From positions 62,001-126,000 of the forward strand of contig JAGPCO010000002.1 of the NCBI GenBank assembly GCA_018058095.1: a DNA stretch of 64,000 nucleotides, written 5' to 3'. The notes below the pieces were generated by a model. It saw only the letters and a list, made by a program, of their open reading frames with translations, searched no databases and had not been told where the DNA came from. Made by a program: the position numbers and the translations under genes. Shown here piece after piece: positions 35,485 through 43,465 of the stretch; the stretch's first letter is position 1, and each line of letters starts with the position of its first letter. This DNA is from Kofleriaceae bacterium. GTDB lineage: Bacteria; Myxococcota_A; Polyangia; Haliangiales; Haliangiaceae.

Positions 35485-37998
35485 TCAGGCGCGGGGCCGG
35501 GCCTGTGCGTCGCGCGGGCGCCGGCGCAGCGCCAGCAGCGCGACCAGACCGGCCATGAGCAGCGACGAGGTCGGGGTGCTCTGGGCGCCGCAGCAGCCGG
35601 CGCGCGGGCTGCGCGGCAGCGGGCCGACCGCGCCGCCGCCCATGGTCGCGTCTCCACCCCCTGGGGGCGCGCCACCGCTGCCGGCGTCGGCGTGGCCGGC
35701 CGGGTCGTCCGGCACGGGGTCGCCGGTCCCGACCGCGAGCGCACCGCTGCCGCTGCCAGCACCGCTGCCGCTACCAGGACCGGCGCCGCTGCCGCCGCCA
35801 GCGATCGCCGGATCGGGCCGGCCGCTGGTCATCCGCGCGTCGTCGCGCACCACGCAGGCGGCGTCGAGCGTGAACACCAGGGGCTTGCCGCCGAAGCGGC
35901 CGCCGGCCTTGATGGCCAGGTCACACGCGCCGGCCTGGGCCGAGGCCACGACGTCGGACAGGCCGCCCGACTCGGGGGCGCCGACCACGACGTAGCGCGC
36001 CGCCCGCGCCGGCACGGTGGTGCGGACGTCCTTGCCGGTCGCCTCGATCACCACCGCCGCCTCGCCGCCGCGCTCGAGCCAGACCGCACGGAAGCCGTCG
36101 CCCGGGCGGACCTCGGCCGTGGTCGCGGCCTCGCCGCGGCCGACCGCGTCGAGGACGTGGACCGCGCCCATGGTGGGCCCCGGCACCTCGAGGCGGAGGT
36201 CGCTGACCGGGAAGCGCGCGCCGTCGCAGTTACCGCGCGTGGTCGAGCTGCCGAAGCAGTCCTTGGCGCTCGGGGTGGCGAGCTCGGCCTTGCCACCGCT
36301 GAGGGCGAGCTGGGTCAGGTGCAGGGTCGAGTTGCCGAGCGTCGAGGTGGCCCGCTTGCCCTCGAGGTTCCAGCGCTCGGCGGCGCGGAAGCGCAGGTAC
36401 AGCGCGCGGTCGGCCGCGCCGGAGCGGGCCCGGTCGAGCACGACCATGCTGGCGTCGGCGCCGCCGCGCCACGGCACCAGCACGAGGTCGCGCACCGCCT
36501 CCGGGACGTCGGACGGCCGGTCCTGGAACTTGTACTGGTCGGCGTAGTTGCAGCGTCCGACGACGACGCCACCCTGGGTCTGGTGGGCCCACTCCCAGCG
36601 CGTCTTCTCGCTCCAGAAGGCCTGGCCCGGCACGTAGTCGGCCGGCAGCTGGCCCGACTTCACCGTCGGAGCGTTCGAGGTCATCGTCGACAGCGTGCCG
36701 TACGGCGACGGGTCGACCAGCAGGTGGTCGCCGCCGCGCGACAGCACCAGGTTGCCGGCGTTGGGGTGGAAGTGGTCGATGTCGACGGTCTTGGTGCACT
36801 GCATCACCGTCCACACCGCACGGGTGTCCCAGCGCGTGCGCGCGTACAGGTTGCCGATGCCGCGGGTCAGATACCAGGTCTGCCAGCTCGCGCGCGGCAC
36901 CGGCTTGGGCTCCTTGCCCAGGCCCTCGGCCAGGGCGGTGAACAGCAGCCAGTCGTTGCTGGTGAGGCGCAGGCGGTCGATCTCGGCCCGGGCCCAGGCC
37001 TGGCTGTCGTCGGGCGCGGCGCCGAGCGCGACCGCGGCCAGCATGTTGACCGGCACCGGCAGGTTGGCGCTCGGGACCTGGGTGTCACCGCCGACGAAGA
37101 TGGTGTCGTCGGGCGCGCTGCCGTAGACGTGGCGGAGCAGGATGCCGGCCAGGAACTCGCGCAGGCCGGCGACCTCGACGCCCTGCTCGGTCATGGCGCG
37201 CCCGGCCAGCGCGTACGAGGCCATCGACAGCGGCGCGTACTGGAAGCCCTCGCCCCAGTCGCCGCCATCGAGCACGCCGCCGCGCAGCGCCTTGGCCATG
37301 TCGCCCTTCCACAGATCGTCGGCGACGTGGCGCCACAGCCGGGCGCTGGCGTCGCCGCCCTCTCCGCCCTGGGCGACGGCGATGAGGGTCGCGGCCAGGA
37401 GGTAGCCGGCCTGGTAGTTGGTGCCCGGGCTGCGCGCGCGGTAGCCGCTCGCCAGGTACCAGGTGGTCCACGCCGCCCAGCGCTGCCGGGCCCGGGCCCG
37501 CAGCGCCGGCGTCATCTTCGGGTGGTCGTGCAGCCAGTCGTAGGCCAGCGCGGTGTACGGCCCCATGGCGCGGATGGCGAAGCCGCTGTCGCGCCGGGCC
37601 GCCTGGTCGCCACCCTTGCCGTCGCCGACGGTCTGCAGGTCGTCGATGAGGGCGGTGAAGTACTTGAGCGAGGTGTCGGCGTAGGCCGGGCGCTCGGTCG
37701 CGGCCCAGGCGACCAGGCACGCTTGCAGGTACTGGGCCCAGTCGAGGCCCATGTACAGGTCGCGCGCGAACCGGTCGGGCGCGCTGCCGAGCTCGTCGCA
37801 GCGGGCCACCGCCTTGGCGGTCGCGCTGCCGCGGATCGCGCCGAGCTTCTTCCAGCTGGCGCGCAGCGTCGGGGTCAGGACGATGCGCGGGTGGGCGCCG
37901 CGCGGCTCGGGCTGGGCCGTGGCGGGCGTCGGCGCGGAGGCGACGGCGACCAGCGCGGCGAGCAGGGCGGCGGTGACCAGCGCAGGCGAGCGAGGCAT
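35485..37998 (-). CDS. secreted heparinase II/III-like protein with MYXO-CTERM tail
   Basis: The 837-residue protein has a signal peptide (about 1-28, ending ATAQP), an all-helical alpha/alpha-toroid region (35-340, with YTALAYDWLHDHPKM and YQAGYLLAATLIAVAQ) and a beta-sandwich region (about 380-690, with TVDIDHFHPNAGNLVLSRGG), the layout of heparinase II/III polysaccharide lyases. A Gly/Ser/Pro-rich linker (715-795) leads to AGCCGAQS, a hydrophobic helix and RRRP, a MYXO-CTERM sorting signal. It is therefore a surface-anchored lyase or binding protein for a polysaccharide. Catalytic residues cannot be assigned with certainty. Confidence 0.8.
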   Translation of the reverse strand: MPRSPALVTAALLAALVAVASAPTPATAQPEPRGAHPRIVLTPTLRASWKKLGAIRGSATAKAVARCDELGSAPDRFARDLYMGLDWAQYLQACLVAWAATERPAYADTSLKYFTALIDDLQTVGDGKGGDQAARRDSGFAIRAMGPYTALAYDWLHDHPKMTPALRARARQRWAAWTTWYLASGYRARSPGTNYQAGYLLAATLIAVAQGGEGGDASARLWRHVADDLWKGDMAKALRGGVLDGGDWGEGFQYAPLSMASYALAGRAMTEQGVEVAGLREFLAGILLRHVYGSAPDDTIFVGGDTQVPSANLPVPVNMLAAVALGAAPDDSQAWARAEIDRLRLTSNDWLLFTALAEGLGKEPKPVPRASWQTWYLTRGIGNLYARTRWDTRAVWTVMQCTKTVDIDHFHPNAGNLVLSRGGDHLLVDPSPYGTLSTMTSNAPTVKSGQLPADYVPGQAFWSEKTRWEWAHQTQGGVVVGRCNYADQYKFQDRPSDVPEAVRDLVLVPWRGGADASMVVLDRARSGAADRALYLRFRAAERWNLEGKRATSTLGNSTLHLTQLALSGGKAELATPSAKDCFGSSTTRGNCDGARFPVSDLRLEVPGPTMGAVHVLDAVGRGEAATTAEVRPGDGFRAVWLERGGEAAVVIEATGKDVRTTVPARAARYVVVGAPESGGLSDVVASAQAGACDLAIKAGGRFGGKPLVFTLDAACVVRDDARMTSGRPDPAIAGGGSGAGPGSGSGAGSGSGALAVGTGDPVPDDPAGHADAGSGGAPPGGGDATMGGGAVGPLPRSPRAGCCGAQSTPTSSLLMAGLVALLALRRRPRDAQARPRA

Positions 37999-38047
37999 GA
38001 CCGGACTCTAGCAGCCCGGCGCCGGCGCTGCCGCCGGTGGTGGCGGG

Positions 38048-39817
38048 TCAGGCCAGCGCGTCGGCGACGTCGTCGTCGCTGCCGACCGGCTCGAACCCGG
38101 GCCGGGTCCGCGCGGTGAGCACGAACCGGACCAGCGCGCCGACGTAGCGCTCGAAGCGGGGGCAGGCCAGCCCGGCCGGCGCGAGCAGCTCGTCGGCGCT
38201 GGCGGTGTCGTAGTAGACGGGCCGGTCGAACCGGTCGACGAAGGCGCGCGGCGCCCGGGCCAGCTGGGCCAGGCCGGGCGCGCGCAGCAGCACGCGGGTC
38301 AGGCCGCCGGCGCGCGAGGCCCGCGGCGGCGGCGTGCCGGCCGCCTGCGCCACCAGCTCGAACACCCGCCGCGCCGGCAGCGCCTCGGGGTCGGTCAGGT
38401 GCACGGTGCGACCACGCGCGCGCGGGTCGGCCGCCAGGCGCCGGGTCGCGTCGATCACGTAGTCGATCGGCACCAGGTTGAGCGGGGCGTCGCCGCGGCC
38501 GGGCAGGGGCAGGCGCAGGCCCGAGCTGTTGGTCGCGATCAGCACCAGCAGGTAGTACGGCCCGTCGAAGCGGTCGATCTCGCCGGTGACGCTGTCACCG
38601 ACGATGAGGCTGGGCCGGACGATGGTGATCGGGAGGCGCCCGGCGGCGCCGGCGACCAGGCGCTCGGCCTCGAACTTGGTCCGCTCCGACGCGTTGTGGA
38701 AGGCCTGGCCGGCCACCAGCTCGTCCTCGCGCACCACCCCGCGCCGCTTGCCGGCGACCAGCGCGCTCGACCAGTGGATCATCCGCTGCAGGTGGGCGCA
38801 GTCGGCCGCCAGGTCGAGCGCGCCGCGGGTGCCACCGACGCCGAGGCGCTGCGCGCTGGCGGCGTCGAGGCCCGGGTAGTACGCCCCGGCCAGGTGGTAC
38901 AGCGTGGTGATCGATCGGGTCAGCGCCAGGTACTCGCCGCTGGGCAGCCCGAGGTCCATGTCGCACACGTCGCCGGTCACCACCTCGACCCGGGCCCCGG
39001 TCTCGGCCGCGACCTCGGCGGCGAAGCGGGCGGCGTCGTCGCCGAACTTGGCGCGCGCCAGCACCCGCACCGGCGTGGTCGGGTCGTGGCCGGCCAGCTC
39101 GCGCACCAGGCGCCGGGCGGTGAAGGCCGGGAAGCCAGTCACCAGCACACACGGCGCCGCTGCGCCGGCGCCGCGGCTCGGTCCGGCCTGGGCCGCTGCT
39201 GCCGCGATCGGCCCGAACCGCGCCTCGATCGCCGTGACCACGCGCTCGATCTCGTGCGCCAGCGCCGCCTCGTCCCCGTCGTTGTCGATGACCCAGGTCG
39301 CGACCGCCCGCTTGTCCGCCAGCGGCAGCTGCGCCGCCAGCCGGGCGTCGGCCTCGGCCGGGCTCAGGCCGTCGCGGCTGGCCATGCGCGCCCGCTGCAC
39401 CGCCGGCTCGGCGGCGACCACGACGGTGGCCGCCAGCGACGTGTGCAGCTTGTTCTCGATGAGCAGCGCCGCCTCGTAGAACACCACGCCGGCCCCGGCG
39501 GCGCCGTGGCGGGCGATCTCCTGCTGCGACAGCGCGGCGATGCGCGGGTGGGTGATCTGGCCGAGCCGGGCCCGGGCCACGGGATCGGCGAACACCCGCG
39601 CGCCGAGCGCCTTGCGATCGAGCCGGCCGTCGTCGGTCAGGATGCTGGTGCCGAAGTACGTGGTCAGCTCGGCCAGCGCCGGCTGGCCGGGCTCGACCAC
39701 GCGCCGGGCCAGCTCGTCGGCGTCGACCACGGCGGCGCCGCGGGCGCGCAGGGCGCGGGCCACCGTGCTCTTGCCGGAGGCGATGCCGCCGGTCAGCCCG
39801 ATGACGACGGGACTCAC
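38048..39817 (-). CDS. coaE: dephospho-CoA kinase fused to an extended SDR (reductase-like) domain
   Basis: The 589-residue protein is two enzymes in one. Residues 1-205 are CoaE, the last step of CoA synthesis: P-loop GLTGGIASGKST (8-19), DADELARRVVEPG and FYEAALLIENKLH. Residues 222-589 are an extended short-chain dehydrogenase/thioester-reductase-like domain (VLVTGFPAFTARRLVRELAG, TTLYHLAGAYYPG, SSALVAGKR, VRPSLIVGDSVTGEIDRFDG). Two features are odd: the glycine-rich turn reads TGFPAFTA, and the catalytic YxxxK is ASERTK, with Ser for Tyr. Start ATG at 39817 overlaps the rimI stop by 4 nt. Confidence 0.92.
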   Translation of the reverse strand: MSPVVIGLTGGIASGKSTVARALRARGAAVVDADELARRVVEPGQPALAELTTYFGTSILTDDGRLDRKALGARVFADPVARARLGQITHPRIAALSQQEIARHGAAGAGVVFYEAALLIENKLHTSLAATVVVAAEPAVQRARMASRDGLSPAEADARLAAQLPLADKRAVATWVIDNDGDEAALAHEIERVVTAIEARFGPIAAAAAQAGPSRGAGAAAPCVLVTGFPAFTARRLVRELAGHDPTTPVRVLARAKFGDDAARFAAEVAAETGARVEVVTGDVCDMDLGLPSGEYLALTRSITTLYHLAGAYYPGLDAASAQRLGVGGTRGALDLAADCAHLQRMIHWSSALVAGKRRGVVREDELVAGQAFHNASERTKFEAERLVAGAAGRLPITIVRPSLIVGDSVTGEIDRFDGPYYLLVLIATNSSGLRLPLPGRGDAPLNLVPIDYVIDATRRLAADPRARGRTVHLTDPEALPARRVFELVAQAAGTPPPRASRAGGLTRVLLRAPGLAQLARAPRAFVDRFDRPVYYDTASADELLAPAGLACPRFERYVGALVRFVLTARTRPGFEPVGSDDDVADALA

Positions 39818-40296
39818 CCGGCGGTGCTACCACGATCGCCGGGCGACCACACCATCACCAGCGCGTCCTCGCCGTTGTCGCCGTAGTAGGCCGACCGCAC
39901 CAGCAGGGTGCGGAAGCCGTGGGCCTGGTACAGGGCGATGGCGGCGGCGTTGCCGCGTCGGACCTCGAGCGTGACGACGCCCGGCCCGGCCGCCAGGACG
40001 TGCCGCAACAGGGCGGCGCCGACACCGGCCCGGCGATGCACCGGATCGGCGGCGATGGCCAGCAGCTGGATCTCGTCGCACACCACCCAGAAGTCGACGA
40101 AGCCGACCACCTCCCCGCCCACGCGCGCCACCGCCAGCCGGGCCCAGGCCCGGGTCAGCTCGGCCGCCAGCGCGGCCCGGCCCCACGGCCGCGGGAACGA
40201 CGCGGCCTCGATGGCGGCCACGCGATCCAGGGTGGCGTCGTCGCCGGCCGTGACCGGCTCGATCACCAGCGCGGCCGGGCCGGCCGGCGCGGTCAC
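39814..40296 (-). CDS. rimI: ribosomal-protein-alanine N-acetyltransferase RimI
   Basis: The 160-residue GNAT protein has EAASFPRPWGRAAL near the N-terminus, EIQLLAIAADPVHRRAGVGAALL (acetyl-CoA-binding motif), LEVRRGNAAAIALYQAHGF, and VRSAYYGDNGEDALVM at the end, all typical of RimI, which acetylates the N-terminus of ribosomal protein S18. It overlaps the coaE-SDR start by 4 nt and is preceded after one nucleotide by engB, forming a compact operon. Confidence 0.92.
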   Translation of the reverse strand: MTAPAGPAALVIEPVTAGDDATLDRVAAIEAASFPRPWGRAALAAELTRAWARLAVARVGGEVVGFVDFWVVCDEIQLLAIAADPVHRRAGVGAALLRHVLAAGPGVVTLEVRRGNAAAIALYQAHGFRTLLVRSAYYGDNGEDALVMVWSPGDRGSTAG

Positions 40297-40297
40297 G

Positions 40298-40909
40298 TCA
40301 GGCCTTGCCGCCCGACACGGCCGCGGCCGCGGTGGTGATGGCCCGCCACACCGCGTCGTGCCCGAGCTGGGCCTCGGTCGAGAACACGATGGGGGCGCCG
40401 GCGGCGGGCAGGGCGGCGCGGGCGGCGCGCGCGGTCGGCTCGCGCTTGTTCTTGGCCAGCTTGTCGCTCTTGGTCAGCACCATCCGTACCGGCAGCTGCT
40501 TGTCGGCCAGCCAGGCCACGAAGTCGCGCTCCTCGTCCTCGGGCCCGCGTCGCAGGTCGACCAGCAAGAGGATGAGGGCCAGGGTCGGCCGGTTCGACAG
40601 GTAGCTCTCGATGAGCGGCTGCCAGGCCGCGCGCAGGTCGCGCGACACCGCGGCGTAGCCGTAGCCGGGCAGGTCGACGAAGTTGACCGCGTTGCCGCGC
40701 TCGGGCACGACCCGGAACCAGTTGACCAGGCGGGTCCGGCCCGGCGTGCGCGAGGTGCGCGCCAGCGAGCCATGCCCGACCAGGGCGTTGATGAGGCTCG
40801 ACTTGCCGACGTTGGAGCGGCCGACGAAGGCGATCTCCGGCAGGTCGGCGGGCGGGAAGTCGCTGGCGGCGGCGGCGGAGATGACGAACTGGGCGTCGCG
40901 TGGGCGCAT
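40298..40909 (-). CDS. engB: ribosome biogenesis GTP-binding protein EngB (YihA/YsxC)
   Basis: The 203-residue protein has GRSNVGKSS (30-38), TPGRTRLVNWF (switch I region), DLPGYGYA (G3) and LTKSDK (G4), diagnostic for EngB. It assists 50S subunit assembly. The ATG at 40909 was chosen because the family begins close to QFVISAAAASDFPP; the stop of the upstream PEGA gene lies 2 nt away. Confidence 0.95.
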   Translation of the reverse strand: MRPRDAQFVISAAAASDFPPADLPEIAFVGRSNVGKSSLINALVGHGSLARTSRTPGRTRLVNWFRVVPERGNAVNFVDLPGYGYAAVSRDLRAAWQPLIESYLSNRPTLALILLLVDLRRGPEDEERDFVAWLADKQLPVRMVLTKSDKLAKNKREPTARAARAALPAAGAPIVFSTEAQLGHDAVWRAITTAAAAVSGGKA

Positions 40910-40911
40910 GA

Positions 40912-41772
40912 TCACTCGATGGTTCCGGTCACCGGCGCGCTGTCGTCGTCCCGGGTCACCGCGTAGATGGTGGCGCCGGTGGCTCCGGCGACGGCGGCGC
41001 CAGCGATGGCGACCACCCACCACCGCTGGTACCACGGCGGGGCGGCGCCGCGGCGGGCCAGCTCGGCCGCGACCGCCACCTCGCCATCGGGCTGGACCTG
41101 GATCGAGGCCGCGAACGGGACGAAGCCGGCCTTCTCGACCCGGACCGGGTACGTCGCCGGAGCCCGGACCAGGACCGGCGCGAGCGGGGTCGTGCCGCGG
41201 CGCTCGCCGCCGATGGAGACGATGGCGCCGCGCAGGTTGGCGGTGACGTGGATGGAGCCAAACCGCATGAAGTCGGTCGGTGGCAGGAGCCGGCCCAGGT
41301 ACTGGCCGAGCCCGGCCCGGTCGGGGCTCTCGCCGGGCGGCAGCGACTCGGCGACGCGGCTGGCGACCTTGCGGTCGGCCACCCGGATGCGCTGCAGCGT
41401 GAGGATGACGTCGCCCAGCTCGCTGACCCCGACCAGGACGACGTCGGCCACCCCGAGCTTGGCGCCGATGCCGGCCAGGCAGGTCGCCTCGCCGGCGCAG
41501 GCGGCGACCGCGCCGTCGAGGTCGGCCCCGAACGTCTGCCGGGCCGCGGCCCGGGTCACCAGCCGGAGCGAGGTCAGCCCAGCCACCTCGTCGGCGGTGC
41601 GATCGGCGATGCCGGGCAGCGCCGACGAGCCGGCCCGGAACTCGAGCACCACCACGCCGCGGCGCGGGTCGTCGTCGCCGCCGGCCCGGGCCGGCCGGAC
41701 CGTGGTCGACAGCAGGAGCACGATCGCCGCCGCCGCCGCCGCGCGCGGACCAGACCAGGCGGGGAGGGTCAT
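40912..41772 (-). CDS. PEGA-domain protein with signal peptide and C-terminal TM helix
   Basis: The 286-residue protein has a signal peptide (about 1-30, ending RPARAGG), a region with YfgG/Csg-like nucleotide of unknown function (VVVLEFRAGSSALPG, LVTRAAARQTFGADLDG), a PEGA motif region (SIHVTANLRGAIVSIGGERRGTTPL, PVRVEKAGFVPF, residues about 180-235) and a C-terminal membrane helix (WWVVAIAGAAVAGATGATIYAV). PEGA domains mediate surface interactions in myxobacteria. The ATG at 41772 overlaps the end of the upstream lipoprotein gene (ATGA). It probably works with that lipoprotein in the envelope. Confidence 0.75.
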   Translation of the reverse strand: MTLPAWSGPRAAAAAAIVLLLSTTVRPARAGGDDDPRRGVVVLEFRAGSSALPGIADRTADEVAGLTSLRLVTRAAARQTFGADLDGAVAACAGEATCLAGIGAKLGVADVVLVGVSELGDVILTLQRIRVADRKVASRVAESLPPGESPDRAGLGQYLGRLLPPTDFMRFGSIHVTANLRGAIVSIGGERRGTTPLAPVLVRAPATYPVRVEKAGFVPFAASIQVQPDGEVAVAAELARRGAAPPWYQRWWVVAIAGAAVAGATGATIYAVTRDDDSAPVTGTIE

Positions 41773-43319
41773 GGCGTCCCGAACAGGATGGTGGCCGAGC
41801 TGGGCGTGTACGCGCCGCCGACCGGGGCGTCGATCTCGGCGCGGTTGCGGCAGCTCCAGTCGGCCAGCCCGCCGGCCTCGAAGCTCACCTCGCACCGGGT
41901 CCGGACCCGCTGCACCACGCTGCCGCTGTCGGACACCAGCAGGTAGTAGGCCGACCGCCCGGTCATGGCCGGGATGAGCACGTCGATGCCGTCGGTGACC
42001 GACTCGCTGGCGAAGTCGCCGTGCAGCACGATCGCCAGCTGATCGCCGAGCGGGCCGACCGCGATCCCATCGACGACCACCGGGTTGGCGCCGAGCTCCT
42101 GGAACACGGTCTGCCCCTCGACCGAGGCGGTCACCAGCGCCTCGCCGTAGTCGAACGCGTCGATGACCCGGACCGCGCCGGCGCCGCCGTCGGTCAGCTC
42201 GATCCGCGCCACCCGTACCGCCGGCGCCACCTCGACGTTGTCGAACGGGCTGCCGGTCGGCCCCGGATCGACGAAGAACGGCTCGACCCCGACCGCCCAC
42301 ACCACCTCGCCGTGGACGGCCAGCCGACGCGCCCGCCACGGCGGCGCCAGCGCCCGCCGGTTGTCGATCTGGACCAGCTCGACCACGTCGCCGTCGAGCT
42401 CGTCGACCGCGCTGCGATCGGCCGGGGCCAGCAGCACCCGGCCGCTGGCCGACACCGCCAGGTCGACGACCGGACCGACCGCGCGAACGTCGTCAGCGCT
42501 CGGCGCCGCCGCCGTGGTCACCACGACCGACGACGGCGCGCACGGCGTCTGCGGGCAGGCGGCGAGCAGAACGGCGATGGTGGCACCGTCCTCCGACACC
42601 GCGACGCGATCCGGAGGGGTCGTGGTCGCCACGTCGGAGCGGGCGCCGCTGGCGCGGTCGATGACGACGAAGCCGGGGCTGGCCCCGCCGTGGCCGTACA
42701 CGGCGACGCGGCCGTCGCGCGAGGCGGCGGCGGTCCGGGCCGGGCCGGGCAGGGCGATGGTGCTCTCGGCGAACTGGTGGTCGGACGTGCGCAGGAGGCG
42801 GATCTGGTCGCCGTCGGCGACCGCCACCTCCTCACCGCCGATGGCCGCGACCAGGCCGGGCGTGAACGAGGTGGGGACCTGGCCCTGGTAGTCGGCGCGG
42901 TCGCGGGTCGGATCCATCGTCGCCAGCCGGTTGCTCGGCCCGGCCAGGTACACCATGGGCCGGCGCACCGGCACGGTCACGTCGGCCACCTCGCCGACGA
43001 TGACCGGGGCCGTCGCCACGCCGTACCCGACCAGCCGGTCGTTGTCGCCGCGCAGGAGCGCGCGCAGCGACGTCACCTCGCCGACCGGCAGGTCACCGAG
43101 GTCGAAGCTCGCGCCGTCGAGCGGGGCGGTGATGGTGATGGGCGCGGCGCCGGCCCGGCGCGCCTCGATCGTCACCGTCGCCGCCGAGTCGGGCGCCAGG
43201 GTGGAGTCGTCGGGCACGTCGAGGTGCAGCACCAGGCCGGTCGGCTGCGCGCAGGCCACGGCGGCGCCCGCCGCCAGGATGGCGGGCAGGACGGCACGTG
43301 ACACCGGCCAGGGCAACAT
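41769..43319 (-). CDS. lipoprotein, beta-propeller-like, partner of PEGA protein
   Basis: The protein begins MLPWPVSRAVLPAILAAGAA and has a lipobox-like AVAC (about residue 24). The remaining 490 residues are strand-rich with repeated patterns of V-A-V and GD-turns (for example ASRDGRVAVYGHG, SEDGATIAVLLA, VSASGRVLLAPADR), resembling a beta-propeller. ATG at 43319 was chosen because TTGAAC-N17-TAGCGT (43327-43355) ends 7 nt before it; an in-frame Met at 43355 would lie inside the promoter. It is co-transcribed with the PEGA gene (4-nt overlap) and engB. Confidence 0.75.
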   Translation of the reverse strand: MLPWPVSRAVLPAILAAGAAVACAQPTGLVLHLDVPDDSTLAPDSAATVTIEARRAGAAPITITAPLDGASFDLGDLPVGEVTSLRALLRGDNDRLVGYGVATAPVIVGEVADVTVPVRRPMVYLAGPSNRLATMDPTRDRADYQGQVPTSFTPGLVAAIGGEEVAVADGDQIRLLRTSDHQFAESTIALPGPARTAAASRDGRVAVYGHGGASPGFVVIDRASGARSDVATTTPPDRVAVSEDGATIAVLLAACPQTPCAPSSVVVTTAAAPSADDVRAVGPVVDLAVSASGRVLLAPADRSAVDELDGDVVELVQIDNRRALAPPWRARRLAVHGEVVWAVGVEPFFVDPGPTGSPFDNVEVAPAVRVARIELTDGGAGAVRVIDAFDYGEALVTASVEGQTVFQELGANPVVVDGIAVGPLGDQLAIVLHGDFASESVTDGIDVLIPAMTGRSAYYLLVSDSGSVVQRVRTRCEVSFEAGGLADWSCRNRAEIDAPVGGAYTPSSATILFGTP

Positions 43320-43326
43320 CCGCCGC

Positions 43327-43355
43327 ACGCTAGCAACCGGGTGCGGCTGGTTCAA
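43327..43355 (-). promoter_or_regulatory. sigma70-like promoter of the lipoprotein-PEGA-engB-rimI-coaE operon
   Basis: On the minus strand TTGAAC (43350-43355), 17 nt, TAGCGT (43327-43332), then 7 nt to the ATG at 43319. The genes from 43319 to 38048 overlap or abut, so it could drive all five. Confidence 0.55.
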
Positions 43356-43465
43356 CCAGCAACGGCGGCTCGTCGGCGCCGGCCCGAACCGGGTTCGCCC
43401 GGGTGATCACCGGCGCCGGCGCCGGCCCCGATCACGCCGGGGCGGACGTGATACGACCGGGGCTG

